Part shown: positions 51,455 through 60,296 of the stretch, in pieces
Position numbering within the stretch: the first letter of the stretch is position 1
Layout of the letters: every line of letters begins with the position of its first letter
Assembly (NCBI GenBank): GCA_047617105.1
Contig: JBLGCB010000001.1
Coordinates: 32,624 to 96,623, forward strand
Length of the DNA stretch: 64,000 nucleotides
Source of the DNA: JABSOG01 sp047617105
GTDB taxonomy: Bacteria > Pseudomonadota > Gammaproteobacteria > Enterobacterales > Alteromonadaceae
Direction: 5' to 3'
Translations under genes and position numbers: made by a program
The notes under the pieces: generated by a model
The model's database searches: none
What the model saw: the letters and a program-made list of their open reading frames with translations, nothing else
What the model was told of the DNA's origin: nothing

Positions 51455-52684
51455 CTAAGCTTCGAACCGTAACCAGAATGTACTGCCATTATCCGGTTCA
51501 CTATATAAACCAATTTCCCCGCCCATTTGTTCCATTAAATACTTACTCAGTGCCAAGCCAATACCCGTGCCACCAATCTCATTGCGATCGGCATAGGTCA
51601 GGCGGGTAAAAGGTTCAAATATCGCTTGTTGGTCCTGTGGAGCAATACCAATGCCACTGTCAACAATGTTGATTTGGGTTTCGTTACTCACCAATTGATC
51701 AACGGTGATATCAACAAAACCACCCGGTTGATTAAACTTGATGGCATTGCCCAACAGATTGCTCAATACCTGCTTCAATCGATAAGGGCTGGCCTTAATA
51801 AACCCACCGCTGGGTTGATACTTTATCACCACCTCATATTGCGCCGCCTGAGCTTCAACAAAACGAATACTCTCTAAAATGGCCTCATCAAGCGAACATT
51901 TTTGTAATGGTATCGCTTTGGCTTTATGCCTATCAATGGTATCAATGGTATCAATGGTCATAATGTCGTTGACCTGAGTCAGCAATTGCATCCCAGCCTG
52001 AAATATATGTTCGGTATTGAGCTTCTCCTGCTCAGTGGCATTGACATTTAATTGCTGAATTTGGGCAAATCCCAAAATAGCATTCAACGGCGTGCGTAAC
52101 TCATGTTTCATCCGGTTAAGAAATCGAGTCTTTGTCTCATTGGCCGCTTCTGCCTGCTCTTTGGCATGTTGCAATGCAATGGTCCGTCGCTCAACACGTT
52201 GCTCAAGTTCATCGTTGAGGGATTTCAGCTCGTCACTCAAAGCCGCTTTTTCCAGCGCATTTTTAACCGTAAACAATAACCGCTCACAACCCGATAACGG
52301 TTTGGTTAAAAAATCGGCAATTTTATATTGCTTTAATAAACGATAAGCATTTTCTAAATCTGCATAGCCGGTCAAAATAATAATAGGGATATTAGCGTCA
52401 ACTTGGCGAATATGCTTAAGCAAAGTAAAACCATCCATCTTCGGCATTTTCAAATCAATAATCAGCAATTGATAAGGATTTGATGAATCCAACTTATCGC
52501 GCCATTCATCCAGCCCTGCACTACCATCACTGGCAGAGGCTGTTTGATATTGCTCTTGATGTAAATAAGACACCAACAATCTCACCATCAACGAATCATC
52601 ATCAACCACCAAAATATTGGGGTGCAGCACCGACTTTACCGGTTCGGCTTGATTCGCTTGTGTAGTGACAGTTACATTGGACAT
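51455..52684 (-). CDS. Response-regulator receiver / histidine kinase hybrid
   Basis: This 409-residue protein has an N-terminal receiver domain (phospho-acceptor D77 in IIDLKMPKMDG, conserved K128), a coiled coil (145-185), then a HisKA domain (H194 in MKHELRTPLNAILG) and a HATPase (N box GNAIKFNQPGG, G boxes IVDSGIGI and GGTGIGLALSKYL). It lacks transmembrane segments, so it is cytoplasmic and probably takes phosphate from another kinase. A 9-bp unit (GGTATCAAT) repeats three times at 51931-51959, coding for IDTIDTID. Confidence 0.9.
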   Translation of the reverse strand: MSNVTVTTQANQAEPVKSVLHPNILVVDDDSLMVRLLVSYLHQEQYQTASASDGSAGLDEWRDKLDSSNPYQLLIIDLKMPKMDGFTLLKHIRQVDANIPIIILTGYADLENAYRLLKQYKIADFLTKPLSGCERLLFTVKNALEKAALSDELKSLNDELEQRVERRTIALQHAKEQAEAANETKTRFLNRMKHELRTPLNAILGFAQIQQLNVNATEQEKLNTEHIFQAGMQLLTQVNDIMTIDTIDTIDRHKAKAIPLQKCSLDEAILESIRFVEAQAAQYEVVIKYQPSGGFIKASPYRLKQVLSNLLGNAIKFNQPGGFVDITVDQLVSNETQINIVDSGIGIAPQDQQAIFEPFTRLTYADRNEIGGTGIGLALSKYLMEQMGGEIGLYSEPDNGSTFWLRFEA

Positions 52685-53015
52685 AAATGGATTTTTTTCT
52701 TAAGAGGCTTGTTGTTAGTATAGTGCGAGATAAATAAAATTAAAACAACGGTTTCATCATATAAAGCAACCGATGTGGTGCGAACATTAAACACCAATCA
52801 AACAAGGTAACAATTCGGTAGGGGCAGCAGCGAAGCCAAAGTGCCAGACTCGCTGCGATGATGACATAGCAGCATTTTAATTGGTGCAGGCGCATTTCCA
52901 CTTGAAGTGATGCGTTATTAAAGACTTATCTGAACAACTTCATACTAACAGCACTCACTGTTTGTTCATCACCCAGTGAGTGGCTTACGCTCAGCAACGC
53001 CAATTGACGATAACT
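52685..53015. other. Intergenic region, no feature recognised
   Basis: 331 bases between the kinase start and the lipase stop. No convincing open frame, repeat or RNA gene is seen. Confidence 0.4.
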
Positions 53016-54173
53016 CTACGTCTCAATCACCGGTTCTGATTTAACCTGTGGGTCGGGAGTCGTCTGCGCTAATACCATCAACTTTTTGCGATAGTTTTTA
53101 CTCAGATGATCGCTAACCAACTTATTACCCCACCAGCGCGACATATCGCCAGGTAACAGCGCGATAAGTTTAGGGGCAAATATAAACACGACACCATACA
53201 TCACCAGACAAACGACCACCCCAACCACATTGGACAACCAGGGTTCTTGTGTGGTCCGACCAAACATATCACTATAGAGTTTTAAGTCCTCGACTTTTTC
53301 CATCCCTAACTGAATCAACGCAAACAGCACCACAAAAACCAGCAATTGCTTCAGCCAAATCAAGAAAAATGCGTTTATTATTGGCATATTTTTGACCCTT
53401 TCACCATTGTGACGCAAGGTAATAGATTCACCCCAATGTTGAAATCCCATTATCGGCGTTCTTGGCACTAGGTCTGCACCGTTCATCACCCGGTAATACT
53501 GAAACGGTTGTCGATCATCCAAAGATTTAGCCAACTTTCTGCCCATGGTGCGGGGGGCACCATAACTATACAGTGCGGTAATACCCGACACTTCGGTGCC
53601 CGCTTTTATTAAGCTATCCAGCTGCAACTGTAATTTATAGGCCGCCAAATCTGCCAATGCGCCCCCCATACTATGGCCAGTAAAATAGATATCCGCCTCA
53701 TAGGTGGTTTGCATTAACGCATGTATCAACCCTTTGCTGCCGTAATGAGTGATTTTAAAGGTATCATCACCCGCTGGCGAATGTTGCGAGCCCCAAACCA
53801 CATTTAACGCGGTGAGAAACCCACCATGCACCCGGTATTTTGAGTCAGCAATCGGGCGCTTAAACACCGACAAATCAGTGACAATATCGGCATAATATCG
53901 CTCGGTACCACGAAATGCCACCACAGAAAATGGCTTACGGCTTGCGCTGCCGGGGTGTTCCGCCAGCCAGCCAAAGGTCGCATCACTTCTGAAAAAAGAT
54001 AATTTAACAAATCCCCTGGCTTTTAATTGTGCCGCGACCTCGCTTTGACCGGCATAAGCCAATCTCGAAAATTCCACCATATGGGCTGAAATCATATCGC
54101 TATACTGACCCGTATCCGCTGGCAGACTACCCATCGGCTCGCCCGTGTCTAGTGTAAAAAACGCATCAGTCAT
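53016..54173 (-). CDS. Class 3 lipase-like alpha/beta hydrolase with C-terminal membrane helices
   Basis: This 385-residue protein starts at the ATG at 54173 (MTDAFFTLDT). Class 3 lipase motifs are RGTERYYAD (oxyanion, 88-96), GHSMGG (nucleophile S168) and NGADLVPRTP (Asp). Two hydrophobic segments near the C-terminus (INAFFLIWLKQLLVFVVLFA; VVGVVVCLVMYGVVFIFAP) are unusual for the family and suggest membrane insertion. There is no signal peptide. The start overlaps the end of the GH25 lysozyme gene by 8 bases, so the two are coupled. Confidence 0.85.
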   Translation of the reverse strand: MTDAFFTLDTGEPMGSLPADTGQYSDMISAHMVEFSRLAYAGQSEVAAQLKARGFVKLSFFRSDATFGWLAEHPGSASRKPFSVVAFRGTERYYADIVTDLSVFKRPIADSKYRVHGGFLTALNVVWGSQHSPAGDDTFKITHYGSKGLIHALMQTTYEADIYFTGHSMGGALADLAAYKLQLQLDSLIKAGTEVSGITALYSYGAPRTMGRKLAKSLDDRQPFQYYRVMNGADLVPRTPIMGFQHWGESITLRHNGERVKNMPIINAFFLIWLKQLLVFVVLFALIQLGMEKVEDLKLYSDMFGRTTQEPWLSNVVGVVVCLVMYGVVFIFAPKLIALLPGDMSRWWGNKLVSDHLSKNYRKKLMVLAQTTPDPQVKSEPVIET

Positions 54174-54921
54174 TATTTTTTCCCTCACAAAGATTATTGG
54201 TGACGACAGTTGTGGCGATAAATGCCTTAAACTCTGCCAAAGTGCCGTTAAACTGGTCCATATCAACATCACCTTCTATACCGTCCACTTTTCCGCTTTG
54301 TGAGTATTGCCACAGTGACCAGCCTTTTTGCTGCCATGGCGACGGCACACCCTGAACATCAGCGCTGTAATCGGCTATCCATAATGGATATTTGGCCAAC
54401 TCGGGACTGGTCAGATAAGTCTGACCAAAATAGACGTCGCTATATACAATAGGTATACGCCCGGTGCGTTTTTCGACTTCAGCCAGCCACACCAGCACCC
54501 GTTTAAGCAACTCATCGGCAGCAACACCGTCGGTAATTTCTACATCCAGCAACGGGGGCATATCGGTCTTTTTAAACGACCCCACCGTCTTTAAATAGTT
54601 CAGCGCCTGATCGACCGGATCATCACCGGCATAAAAAAAGTGATAGGCACCACGGATAATGCCGTTTTCTCTCATTCCATGCCAATTGTTGTGAAAATTC
54701 GGATCGGTATAGGTTTCACCGCCAGTCGCTTTGGCGATGGCAAAAGGCAGTTTGTCAGCCGCCACTTTTGACCAGTGCACCGTGCCCTGATAATGTGACA
54801 CGTCAATGCCCTGAATAGGGGTGGTCGAATCGATGTCTTGTGCCATACAGTCGCCACCAAACCATAATAAAAATGGCAAACTAAAGGCCAGCCAAAAGGT
54901 CGTTGTTATTGTTTTGTACAT
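54166..54921 (-). CDS. GH25 lysozyme (muramidase), exported
   Basis: This 251-residue protein has a Sec signal (residues 1-27, ending CMA) and a glycoside hydrolase 25 barrel with IDVSHYQG (D40) and the catalytic pair D126-x-E128 in PPLLDVEITD. It cleaves the muramic acid-glucosamine bond of peptidoglycan. GGAG precedes the ATG, just clear of MITE copy E. It is probably in one transcription unit with the lipase after it and perhaps the GNAT and pesticin-like genes before it. Confidence 0.9.
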   Translation of the reverse strand: MYKTITTTFWLAFSLPFLLWFGGDCMAQDIDSTTPIQGIDVSHYQGTVHWSKVAADKLPFAIAKATGGETYTDPNFHNNWHGMRENGIIRGAYHFFYAGDDPVDQALNYLKTVGSFKKTDMPPLLDVEITDGVAADELLKRVLVWLAEVEKRTGRIPIVYSDVYFGQTYLTSPELAKYPLWIADYSADVQGVPSPWQQKGWSLWQYSQSGKVDGIEGDVDMDQFNGTLAEFKAFIATTVVTNNLCEGKNND

Positions 54922-54935
54922 GGTAAAAACTCCTA

Positions 54936-55091
54936 ATAACTATTCAGCGCACTCATTTTTCGCACCATAACGGCGTTATTTTCGTACTCAAACAGTTACA
55001 TATAATTTATATGCGCCTATTTTCCGTTCAACTCTTTGTGCCAAGTTATGGCCTTATTCTGAAACGAAATCTAAGCACGCTGAAAAGTTAT
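54936..55091 (+). mobile_element. MITE-like repeat, copy E
   Basis: About 156 bases with the same left end (TAACTATTCAGCGCACTCAT) and a right end GCTGAAAAGTTAT. The middle is altered by extra bases near 55030-55050. It lies between the GNAT and GH25 genes and would be transcribed with them. Confidence 0.75.
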
Positions 55092-55097
55092 GGACTA

Positions 55098-55634
55098 TTA
55101 ATCATTACGAACAAAATCCTGCAATATCACCCCATCACCACTATCATGGCCAGCAGTAGCATCACAATGAAAACCAAGCCTAGCCAGCAGTTTTTGCGAG
55201 GCGATATTGGCTGGTCGCACTTGGGCCAAAAAGCGCTTAATGCCCTGCTCTCTTAATGCTTTAAGTAATAATTGCACCGCCGTGCTGGCATAACCCTTAC
55301 CCTGATAATCCTGCCCCAACCAATAACTAAATACGGCAGTCATTTGATCTGGGTGATCGAAAGCTTGCGCACTCGGCGCAAGGGTAAAGCTGGTGCCACC
55401 AATCACGCCATATTGCGGGTGACAAATGCTGAAGCGCCACTGTTGCGCTGAGTTTTCTCCACGGATAAACGCCAGTGCATCATCCATCGATTGCACTGGG
55501 CTTATCACCAAACCATGGCAAACCTGAGGTGTCAGTAAAGCCTGCACTTGCTCAACATCTTCGGGCGAAACCAGCGCCAGAGAAACCTCAGGCACATCAT
55601 CAGCAGGCGTTTCAATCGCCATAGCAGTGCTCAT
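55098..55634 (-). CDS. GNAT family N-acetyltransferase
   Basis: This 178-residue RimJ/RimL-like acetyltransferase carries the acetyl-CoA loop YWLGQDYQGKGYASTAVQLL and the C-terminal ANIASQKLLARLGF. The preferred ATG at 55634 overlaps the stop of the pesticin-like gene (TGATG); a GTG at 55637 is an alternative. The substrate is unknown. Given its coupling to a lysozyme gene it might modify or protect against that enzyme, but this is speculation. Confidence 0.85.
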   Translation of the reverse strand: MSTAMAIETPADDVPEVSLALVSPEDVEQVQALLTPQVCHGLVISPVQSMDDALAFIRGENSAQQWRFSICHPQYGVIGGTSFTLAPSAQAFDHPDQMTAVFSYWLGQDYQGKGYASTAVQLLLKALREQGIKRFLAQVRPANIASQKLLARLGFHCDATAGHDSGDGVILQDFVRND

Positions 55635-56227
55635 CACTCTTGTAAAAAGGCAGCACGACGATTAAAACGGTCTTGCGGCACCTGGAGCCAAAAATCTCGG
55701 TCCAATAACGCCTCAGTGAATACCCCAACATCGTTGTTGGCAACCAATGACTGGATCCGTTTTCTGCTTCTGGGGGTGTAATCGCCGCGATATCTTAAAT
55801 CCACCATGACGTCTTTGATTTTGATATCTAACTCATCCCAATCAACCGCCCCATAGGCCGCCACGCAATCGGGTTTATCGCAAATACGCCTAACGTCTTT
55901 GACCATCTCTTCATAGGTGGCGTGAAACAGAACTTCTTGACTGTGCATAGAAATTTCAAATTCTGCCAAATCATGCTCAGCGATAAATTGTTTGGCCGCG
56001 TCACCAAACAGACCCGCCGCCTGAGATAACAAAATTGCCGCATTTTCTGCGACATCGGCTTTGCTTAAATCACCAGCAATTTTAGCGCTGCTTTTTTCCT
56101 TCATGTCATAACCACGACCGATGGTTAAGCCGGATGAACCAGAAGGTACATGCAGCTTACGGCTATGAAAAGGTCCGCCTTCCATGCCTTCTGCGTCATA
56201 AGTCAGCTGCCCTTGAGTGATTGCCAT
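55634..56227 (-). CDS. Pesticin-like / T4-lysozyme-fold muramidase
   Basis: This 197-residue protein resembles the C-terminal toxin domain of pesticin. The candidate catalytic set is E13 (YDAEGME), T35 and D41 in GLTIGRGYD; the spacing (22 and 6) nearly equals the E178-T201-D207 set of pesticin. There is no signal peptide and no receptor-binding domain, so it would need a delivery route or act inside the cell. AGAGGA precedes the ATG. It is coupled to the following GNAT gene. The fold assignment is from motif memory and needs a profile search. Confidence 0.7.
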   Translation of the reverse strand: MAITQGQLTYDAEGMEGGPFHSRKLHVPSGSSGLTIGRGYDMKEKSSAKIAGDLSKADVAENAAILLSQAAGLFGDAAKQFIAEHDLAEFEISMHSQEVLFHATYEEMVKDVRRICDKPDCVAAYGAVDWDELDIKIKDVMVDLRYRGDYTPRSRKRIQSLVANNDVGVFTEALLDRDFWLQVPQDRFNRRAAFLQE

Positions 56228-56736
56228 ATAAATAAGTCCTCTGTTGATGAATATTTGCCACTAATGGCGTCGGCCGACACTTTAAATCTCGACCATTGGC
56301 TGGCGATATTGCATAGAGCATTCCAATCATTCGCCATCGCCCATTAAACCTGCCGGAGTCAGTGTGGTTAGGGCCTGGACCGCAACAGACGGATTAACGG
56401 GCAACTTACACTTGGGTTTGATTTGGTTGATTCAGGCCAGATAAAAATAATCGGTGGATGAAGCCGACCATCACCGTGGGCACCAAAGATAACCGCCAGA
56501 TAATCGATGGTTGCCTGGAAGTGATGAAGTCGCCTTAAGGTTACCCAGCAGCGCCGATTGGCGGACGTTTTCAGCCAGTGCTGCAACATTAGTGGCTGAT
56601 AGTCACCATTTACACATTCAGGCTCGATTGCTGCTTCCGAGCTACCGTGTGATCTGCGATAAAAACCACTATTGAGTTTTTGTCACTGCCCACATGACAC
56701 TCACTTAAGCAAAATCAACACAATGAGGAAATAACA
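56228..56736. other. Intergenic region upstream of the peptide gene
   Basis: 509 bases between the divergent pesticin-like and peptide genes. A weak open frame on the minus strand (56368-56589) has no recognisable features. The end holds the ribosome site GAGG at 56725-56728 for the peptide. Promoters for both directions should be here, but I cannot place them firmly. Confidence 0.4.
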
Positions 56737-56907
56737 ATGAAATCATTTAATTCACATATGCCAAAGCAAACCCGCAGTCTTGATCGTCAACAAAAAAATG
56801 AAGTGATGATGCGTGGCGCAGGTTCTGCTGCTGATGGTGTTAAAGCATCAGGCTGGTTAGACATTTTGGGCAAAGCTGCCAGAGGTGCTGCTGGCGCGAT
56901 ATTGTAA
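56737..56907 (+). CDS. Small peptide, candidate RiPP/bacteriocin precursor
   Basis: The ORF is 56 codons with GAGG 8 bases before the ATG. The N-terminal 33 residues are polar and basic (MKSFNSHMPKQTRSLDRQQK). Residues 34-38 are GVKAS, followed by an 18-residue tail GWLDILGKAARGAAGAIL with alternating polar and hydrophobic residues, like short helical antimicrobial peptides. Cyanobactin precursors carry GLEAS, GVEPS or similar directly before the core, where PatA cuts. The next gene encodes a PatA/PatG-like protease. So a leader of 38 and a core of 18 residues is my working model. No cysteines, so no thiazolines. Homology to a named precursor family is not recognised. Confidence 0.72.
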   Translation: MKSFNSHMPKQTRSLDRQQKNEVMMRGAGSAADGVKASGWLDILGKAARGAAGAIL

Positions 56908-56923
56908 GCGTTTAGACCCTATA

Positions 56924-56949
56924 CAACAGAGGTGATAACCCCTCTGTTG
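56924..56949 (+). terminator. Attenuator-like hairpin between peptide and protease genes
   Basis: CAACAGAGG (56924-56932) and CCTCTGTTG (56941-56949) form a perfect 9-bp stem with an 8-base loop, followed after five bases by TTTTT. Partial termination here would give more peptide mRNA than protease mRNA, as is common in bacteriocin operons. Confidence 0.6.
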
Positions 56950-56984
56950 CCATGTTTTTGCGACCAATAATAGAGTAAAGAACG

Positions 56985-59216
56985 ATGCACGATTGTAACG
57001 CCGGGATAACCTTGTGGAACGCCGGACAACTGCTGCCTGGATTGGCACAACTGCGCCGTCAGACCAGTGGACATCATGGTGTTAAAGTGGCCGTATTAGA
57101 CAGCCAAATCGCCGCCAGTCACCCTTTTTTACAACACCAAAATTTACCAGATGCCGCCAGACCGGCTGAGCATGGTAGCCATATTGCCAGCGTGATTGGC
57201 GGTGAGTGTCATTGGCCACAGAGCCCTTACTCGGGCATTGCCCCTCATATTCAACTGCTTAGCTTCCCGGTGTATCAAACCGATGAGCAAGGCCAATCGC
57301 AGCCGTGTGGTCAACAACAGTTAGCCAATGCCATTCACCATGCTTGTGATGCAGGCTGCCATATTATCAATATCAGTGGCGGCGAGCTGACCCGGATACC
57401 AGCGATGCCCGGTGTTTTGGCCGATGCGGTCAACCGTGCTGGTGATGAGCAACGACTGATTGTGGCCGCTGCGGGTAACGATGGTATTGAAGCCATTCAT
57501 ACCCCAGCCAGTTTACCTGGCGTACTGGCCGTTGGCGCTGCCAACTGGGACAGCCAGCCGCTGGGGTTTAGTAACTTTGGCCAGCACTACCAACAAAATG
57601 CGGTGCTGGCACCGGGTTTAGACATCCCCGGCGCTGGCTTCGATACGCTGGTGACTTATAAAACCGGCACCAGCTTTGCCACTCCGATCGTCTGTGGTAT
57701 CGCAGCATTATTGCTTAGCTGTCAGGCCCAGGCGAATTTACCGTTAACACCGCTGGCCCTACGAGCACTGATTATTAATACCGCCCAAAGCGCTTTACCC
57801 AGCGAAGGTTTGGCGCAAAAGCGCGTGATGGCCGGACGCATAAACCTTGAAAAACTGCTTAGCGTGTTTAATGCCACGCTGATACCAACACCTAACAGTG
57901 AGGACAATACCATGAGTGATATCATCACTTCGACACCCGCCCCTGAGGCAAATGGCACCAGTGTACCAGCCACCCAGCCAGCCCCCAATGCCAATATGGC
58001 TGCCCCGGCCCCGGCCTATGTCGCGCCAATGCAGGTTCAAGCGCAGGCGCAGCCACATTACGCGCAACCAGCTCCCGCTGTCGCGCCATCGGCCACCGTT
58101 ATCAACCCACATTCTGCGGGTAACCCACGGGATCCACGTCAGCCGGTTTATTGCCTGGGCAGCCTTGGTTTTGATTGGCAAATTGAAGCGCGTCAGGACT
58201 TCTTTTTACAGCTATTAAGTGAGTATATGGAAGGTTCGTTAGATGAACGGATGTTTCGCTATATTGTAGAAAATAACGACTGGGAAAATGCCGAGCTGCT
58301 CACCTGGGTGGTGAAAATTGATGGCACCCCAACCTATGCGATCAAACCTGATGGTGCAGGTACCTTAGAACTCTATAAATTGCTGGTATCGTGTTTGTAC
58401 TACCAGCTGCCACCTGATAAACGTCCGAATATCCCCGATACCTTTAAAACCCAACCGCAGCGTCAAATTGAGGCAAAATATCAACTCACGGGCAAAATCG
58501 ACACTGACATCATTCACAATAAAAACCAGTTTGATTATATGATTTACACCCAAGAAGCGTTGCAGTTATACAAGTTGGGTCAGATGAGCCACTTACTGGT
58601 TGACTGCGTCGCTATCGCTGGTGTGGTGGTTGGCGAAACGGTATTGTATAACGGCAGCAAAGTGCCATTGTTAGAAGTCTCATTATCAGGGGTTCGACCT
58701 TGGGATAAAAGTGTGTTGGTGGCCCAAGCACTAGACAATGCCAACCAAAACCAACAGTTGGATACTTATATCAAAAACCGCACCAACTGCGATAATTGTG
58801 ATCAGCAAAAGGCCGAACTCAAATCAACCGTACATGACTGCATTGACCGAGCGCTGGATAAAATCTATTTTGAACTGAAAAATAATGGCATCAGCGAACA
58901 TGAACGGGCAATAAATTATGTCGGCACCAACATTCTCAATCTCGCCGATATTTTTGTTGATATCTTTGAGTTGATTGAAGAAAACGGCAAGGTGAACAGT
59001 AAATACGAGCTTGATACCGTGTTTGTTGAAGCCAGTAAAGTCCAGCGCCCCACCAGCATTTTAATGGATGTGATTTTGCGCTTCTTCCAGCCGAATGACC
59101 AGGATAAAGCCTTTAAGTGTTATCGCTTTACGGTGGATGTTTCAGATGTTAATCCGGTGATGGTTGAAGGCAAGCCGAAGATTTACTTTGAGAGTAATTT
59201 TCGTAATCGTCGGTAA
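56985..59216 (+). CDS. PatA/PatG-like S8 subtilase with cyanobactin-protease-type C-terminal domain
   Basis: This 743-residue protein has three parts. Residues about 20-290 are a subtilase with triad D39 (AVLDSQIAASHP), H63 (EHGSHIA) and S230 (GTSFATP) and oxyanion Asn165; there is no signal peptide or propeptide. Residues 300-385 are a Pro/Ala-rich linker. Residues 388-743 resemble the second domain of PatA/PatG cyanobactin proteases, starting at VYCLGSLGFDWQIEARQDFF. It has one protease domain and one such tail, like PatA. The likely substrate is the peptide encoded 77 bases upstream. An in-frame ATG at 57912 (M310) with GAGGA 7 bases before it could give the tail alone. Confidence 0.82.
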   Translation: MHDCNAGITLWNAGQLLPGLAQLRRQTSGHHGVKVAVLDSQIAASHPFLQHQNLPDAARPAEHGSHIASVIGGECHWPQSPYSGIAPHIQLLSFPVYQTDEQGQSQPCGQQQLANAIHHACDAGCHIINISGGELTRIPAMPGVLADAVNRAGDEQRLIVAAAGNDGIEAIHTPASLPGVLAVGAANWDSQPLGFSNFGQHYQQNAVLAPGLDIPGAGFDTLVTYKTGTSFATPIVCGIAALLLSCQAQANLPLTPLALRALIINTAQSALPSEGLAQKRVMAGRINLEKLLSVFNATLIPTPNSEDNTMSDIITSTPAPEANGTSVPATQPAPNANMAAPAPAYVAPMQVQAQAQPHYAQPAPAVAPSATVINPHSAGNPRDPRQPVYCLGSLGFDWQIEARQDFFLQLLSEYMEGSLDERMFRYIVENNDWENAELLTWVVKIDGTPTYAIKPDGAGTLELYKLLVSCLYYQLPPDKRPNIPDTFKTQPQRQIEAKYQLTGKIDTDIIHNKNQFDYMIYTQEALQLYKLGQMSHLLVDCVAIAGVVVGETVLYNGSKVPLLEVSLSGVRPWDKSVLVAQALDNANQNQQLDTYIKNRTNCDNCDQQKAELKSTVHDCIDRALDKIYFELKNNGISEHERAINYVGTNILNLADIFVDIFELIEENGKVNSKYELDTVFVEASKVQRPTSILMDVILRFFQPNDQDKAFKCYRFTVDVSDVNPVMVEGKPKIYFESNFRNRR

Positions 59217-59462
59217 TATAACGTTGCGAAAAATATGATGGGAAATATGATGGGACACTCACTTTATTGGCTCATATTTCAACCAATTGCAGTGACTGTC
59301 TCATACGAAATACTCATTCGGGCTTTTGAGCAATAAGGGCAACAGTGGGTAAAATACGCTGAATAATGACAAATAATTTTGCTATTACCGCATACCTGGC
59401 TAAACTGTGCAATAATTAACTGTTTATTTATCCACTGCTTTTATAAACCAGCGAGGCTACAT

Positions 59463-60296
59463 ATGTTGCATTTTATTGATCCAACCATAGACTTTGTCTT
59501 TAAATTAATCTTAGGCACCATCGGCAATGAAAATTTACTGATCGATTTTATTAACCGCATTATCAACCCAGCATCACCTATAGTTTCAGTGACATACATC
59601 AATCCTGTTAACGAGAAGCAGCATGAGAAAGACAAATTCTCAGTGGTAGACATTAAAGCTATTGATGGAAACGGGATAAAATATCAAATCGAAGTGCAAT
59701 TAACAGAACCTTCTTTTCTGGCTGACAGAATGCTATATACATGGAGTTCTATTTACCACACTCAGGCGATTAAAGGTAAGCAGTTCGACAAGCTTAAACC
59801 CGTTATCTCGATTTGGTTATTAACGGGTTCAATGATTAAAAGTGACAATAAGTTTCATCATTCGTTTGGCATATGGGATAAAATAAATAATGTACAGCTC
59901 AGCGATCATTGCGCAATTCATGTCGTCGAATTGGCTAAGTGGCAAAAACCCGCTAGGTTACAACGAGAAGATTATTGGTTATACTTCTTTAAAGAAGCCA
60001 AGAACTGGAAAGAACTTCCGGACAACCTAAAATCACTAGCGGTCATGAGACAAGCGATGAATACATTACAATCAATTGCAGACTCAGAAGAAGCCTATCT
60101 TGCCTACCTCGCCCGGGAAGATCAGCTGATGATTGAGAGAACCATAGAGTCACAGCTAAAAGAATCTAAAGCAAATCTGACACAAGCCAAACATCGAGCA
60201 AAAAAAGCTGAGGCAGACAAAGCGACTGCCGAAGCAGAAAACGCACAATTGCTCGCCCTATTAAAACAAGCAGGTATCGACCCCAAAACTTTGTAA
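59463..60296 (+). CDS. Rpn/PD-(D/E)XK family nuclease (transposase_31-like)
   Basis: This 277-residue protein starts at the ATG at 59463 (GAGG upstream; the frame is open further back but without signal). The N-terminal FIDPTIDFVFKLILG and catalytic D63 ... E77-x-Q79 (YQIEVQL) mark the Rpn/PDDEXK_2 family, DNA nucleases linked to recombination and, in some cases, defence. Residues about 230-277 are a coiled coil (AKHRAKKAEADKATAEAENA). Such genes are often duplicated and mobile. It converges with the unknown-protein pair. Confidence 0.85.
   Translation: MLHFIDPTIDFVFKLILGTIGNENLLIDFINRIINPASPIVSVTYINPVNEKQHEKDKFSVVDIKAIDGNGIKYQIEVQLTEPSFLADRMLYTWSSIYHTQAIKGKQFDKLKPVISIWLLTGSMIKSDNKFHHSFGIWDKINNVQLSDHCAIHVVELAKWQKPARLQREDYWLYFFKEAKNWKELPDNLKSLAVMRQAMNTLQSIADSEEAYLAYLAREDQLMIERTIESQLKESKANLTQAKHRAKKAEADKATAEAENAQLLALLKQAGIDPKTL

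Noticed and set aside
56368..56589. Minus-strand ORF of 73 codons between the pesticin-like and peptide genes
   Set aside because: No ribosome site and no recognisable motif; considered a possible gene remnant but nothing supports a specific identity.
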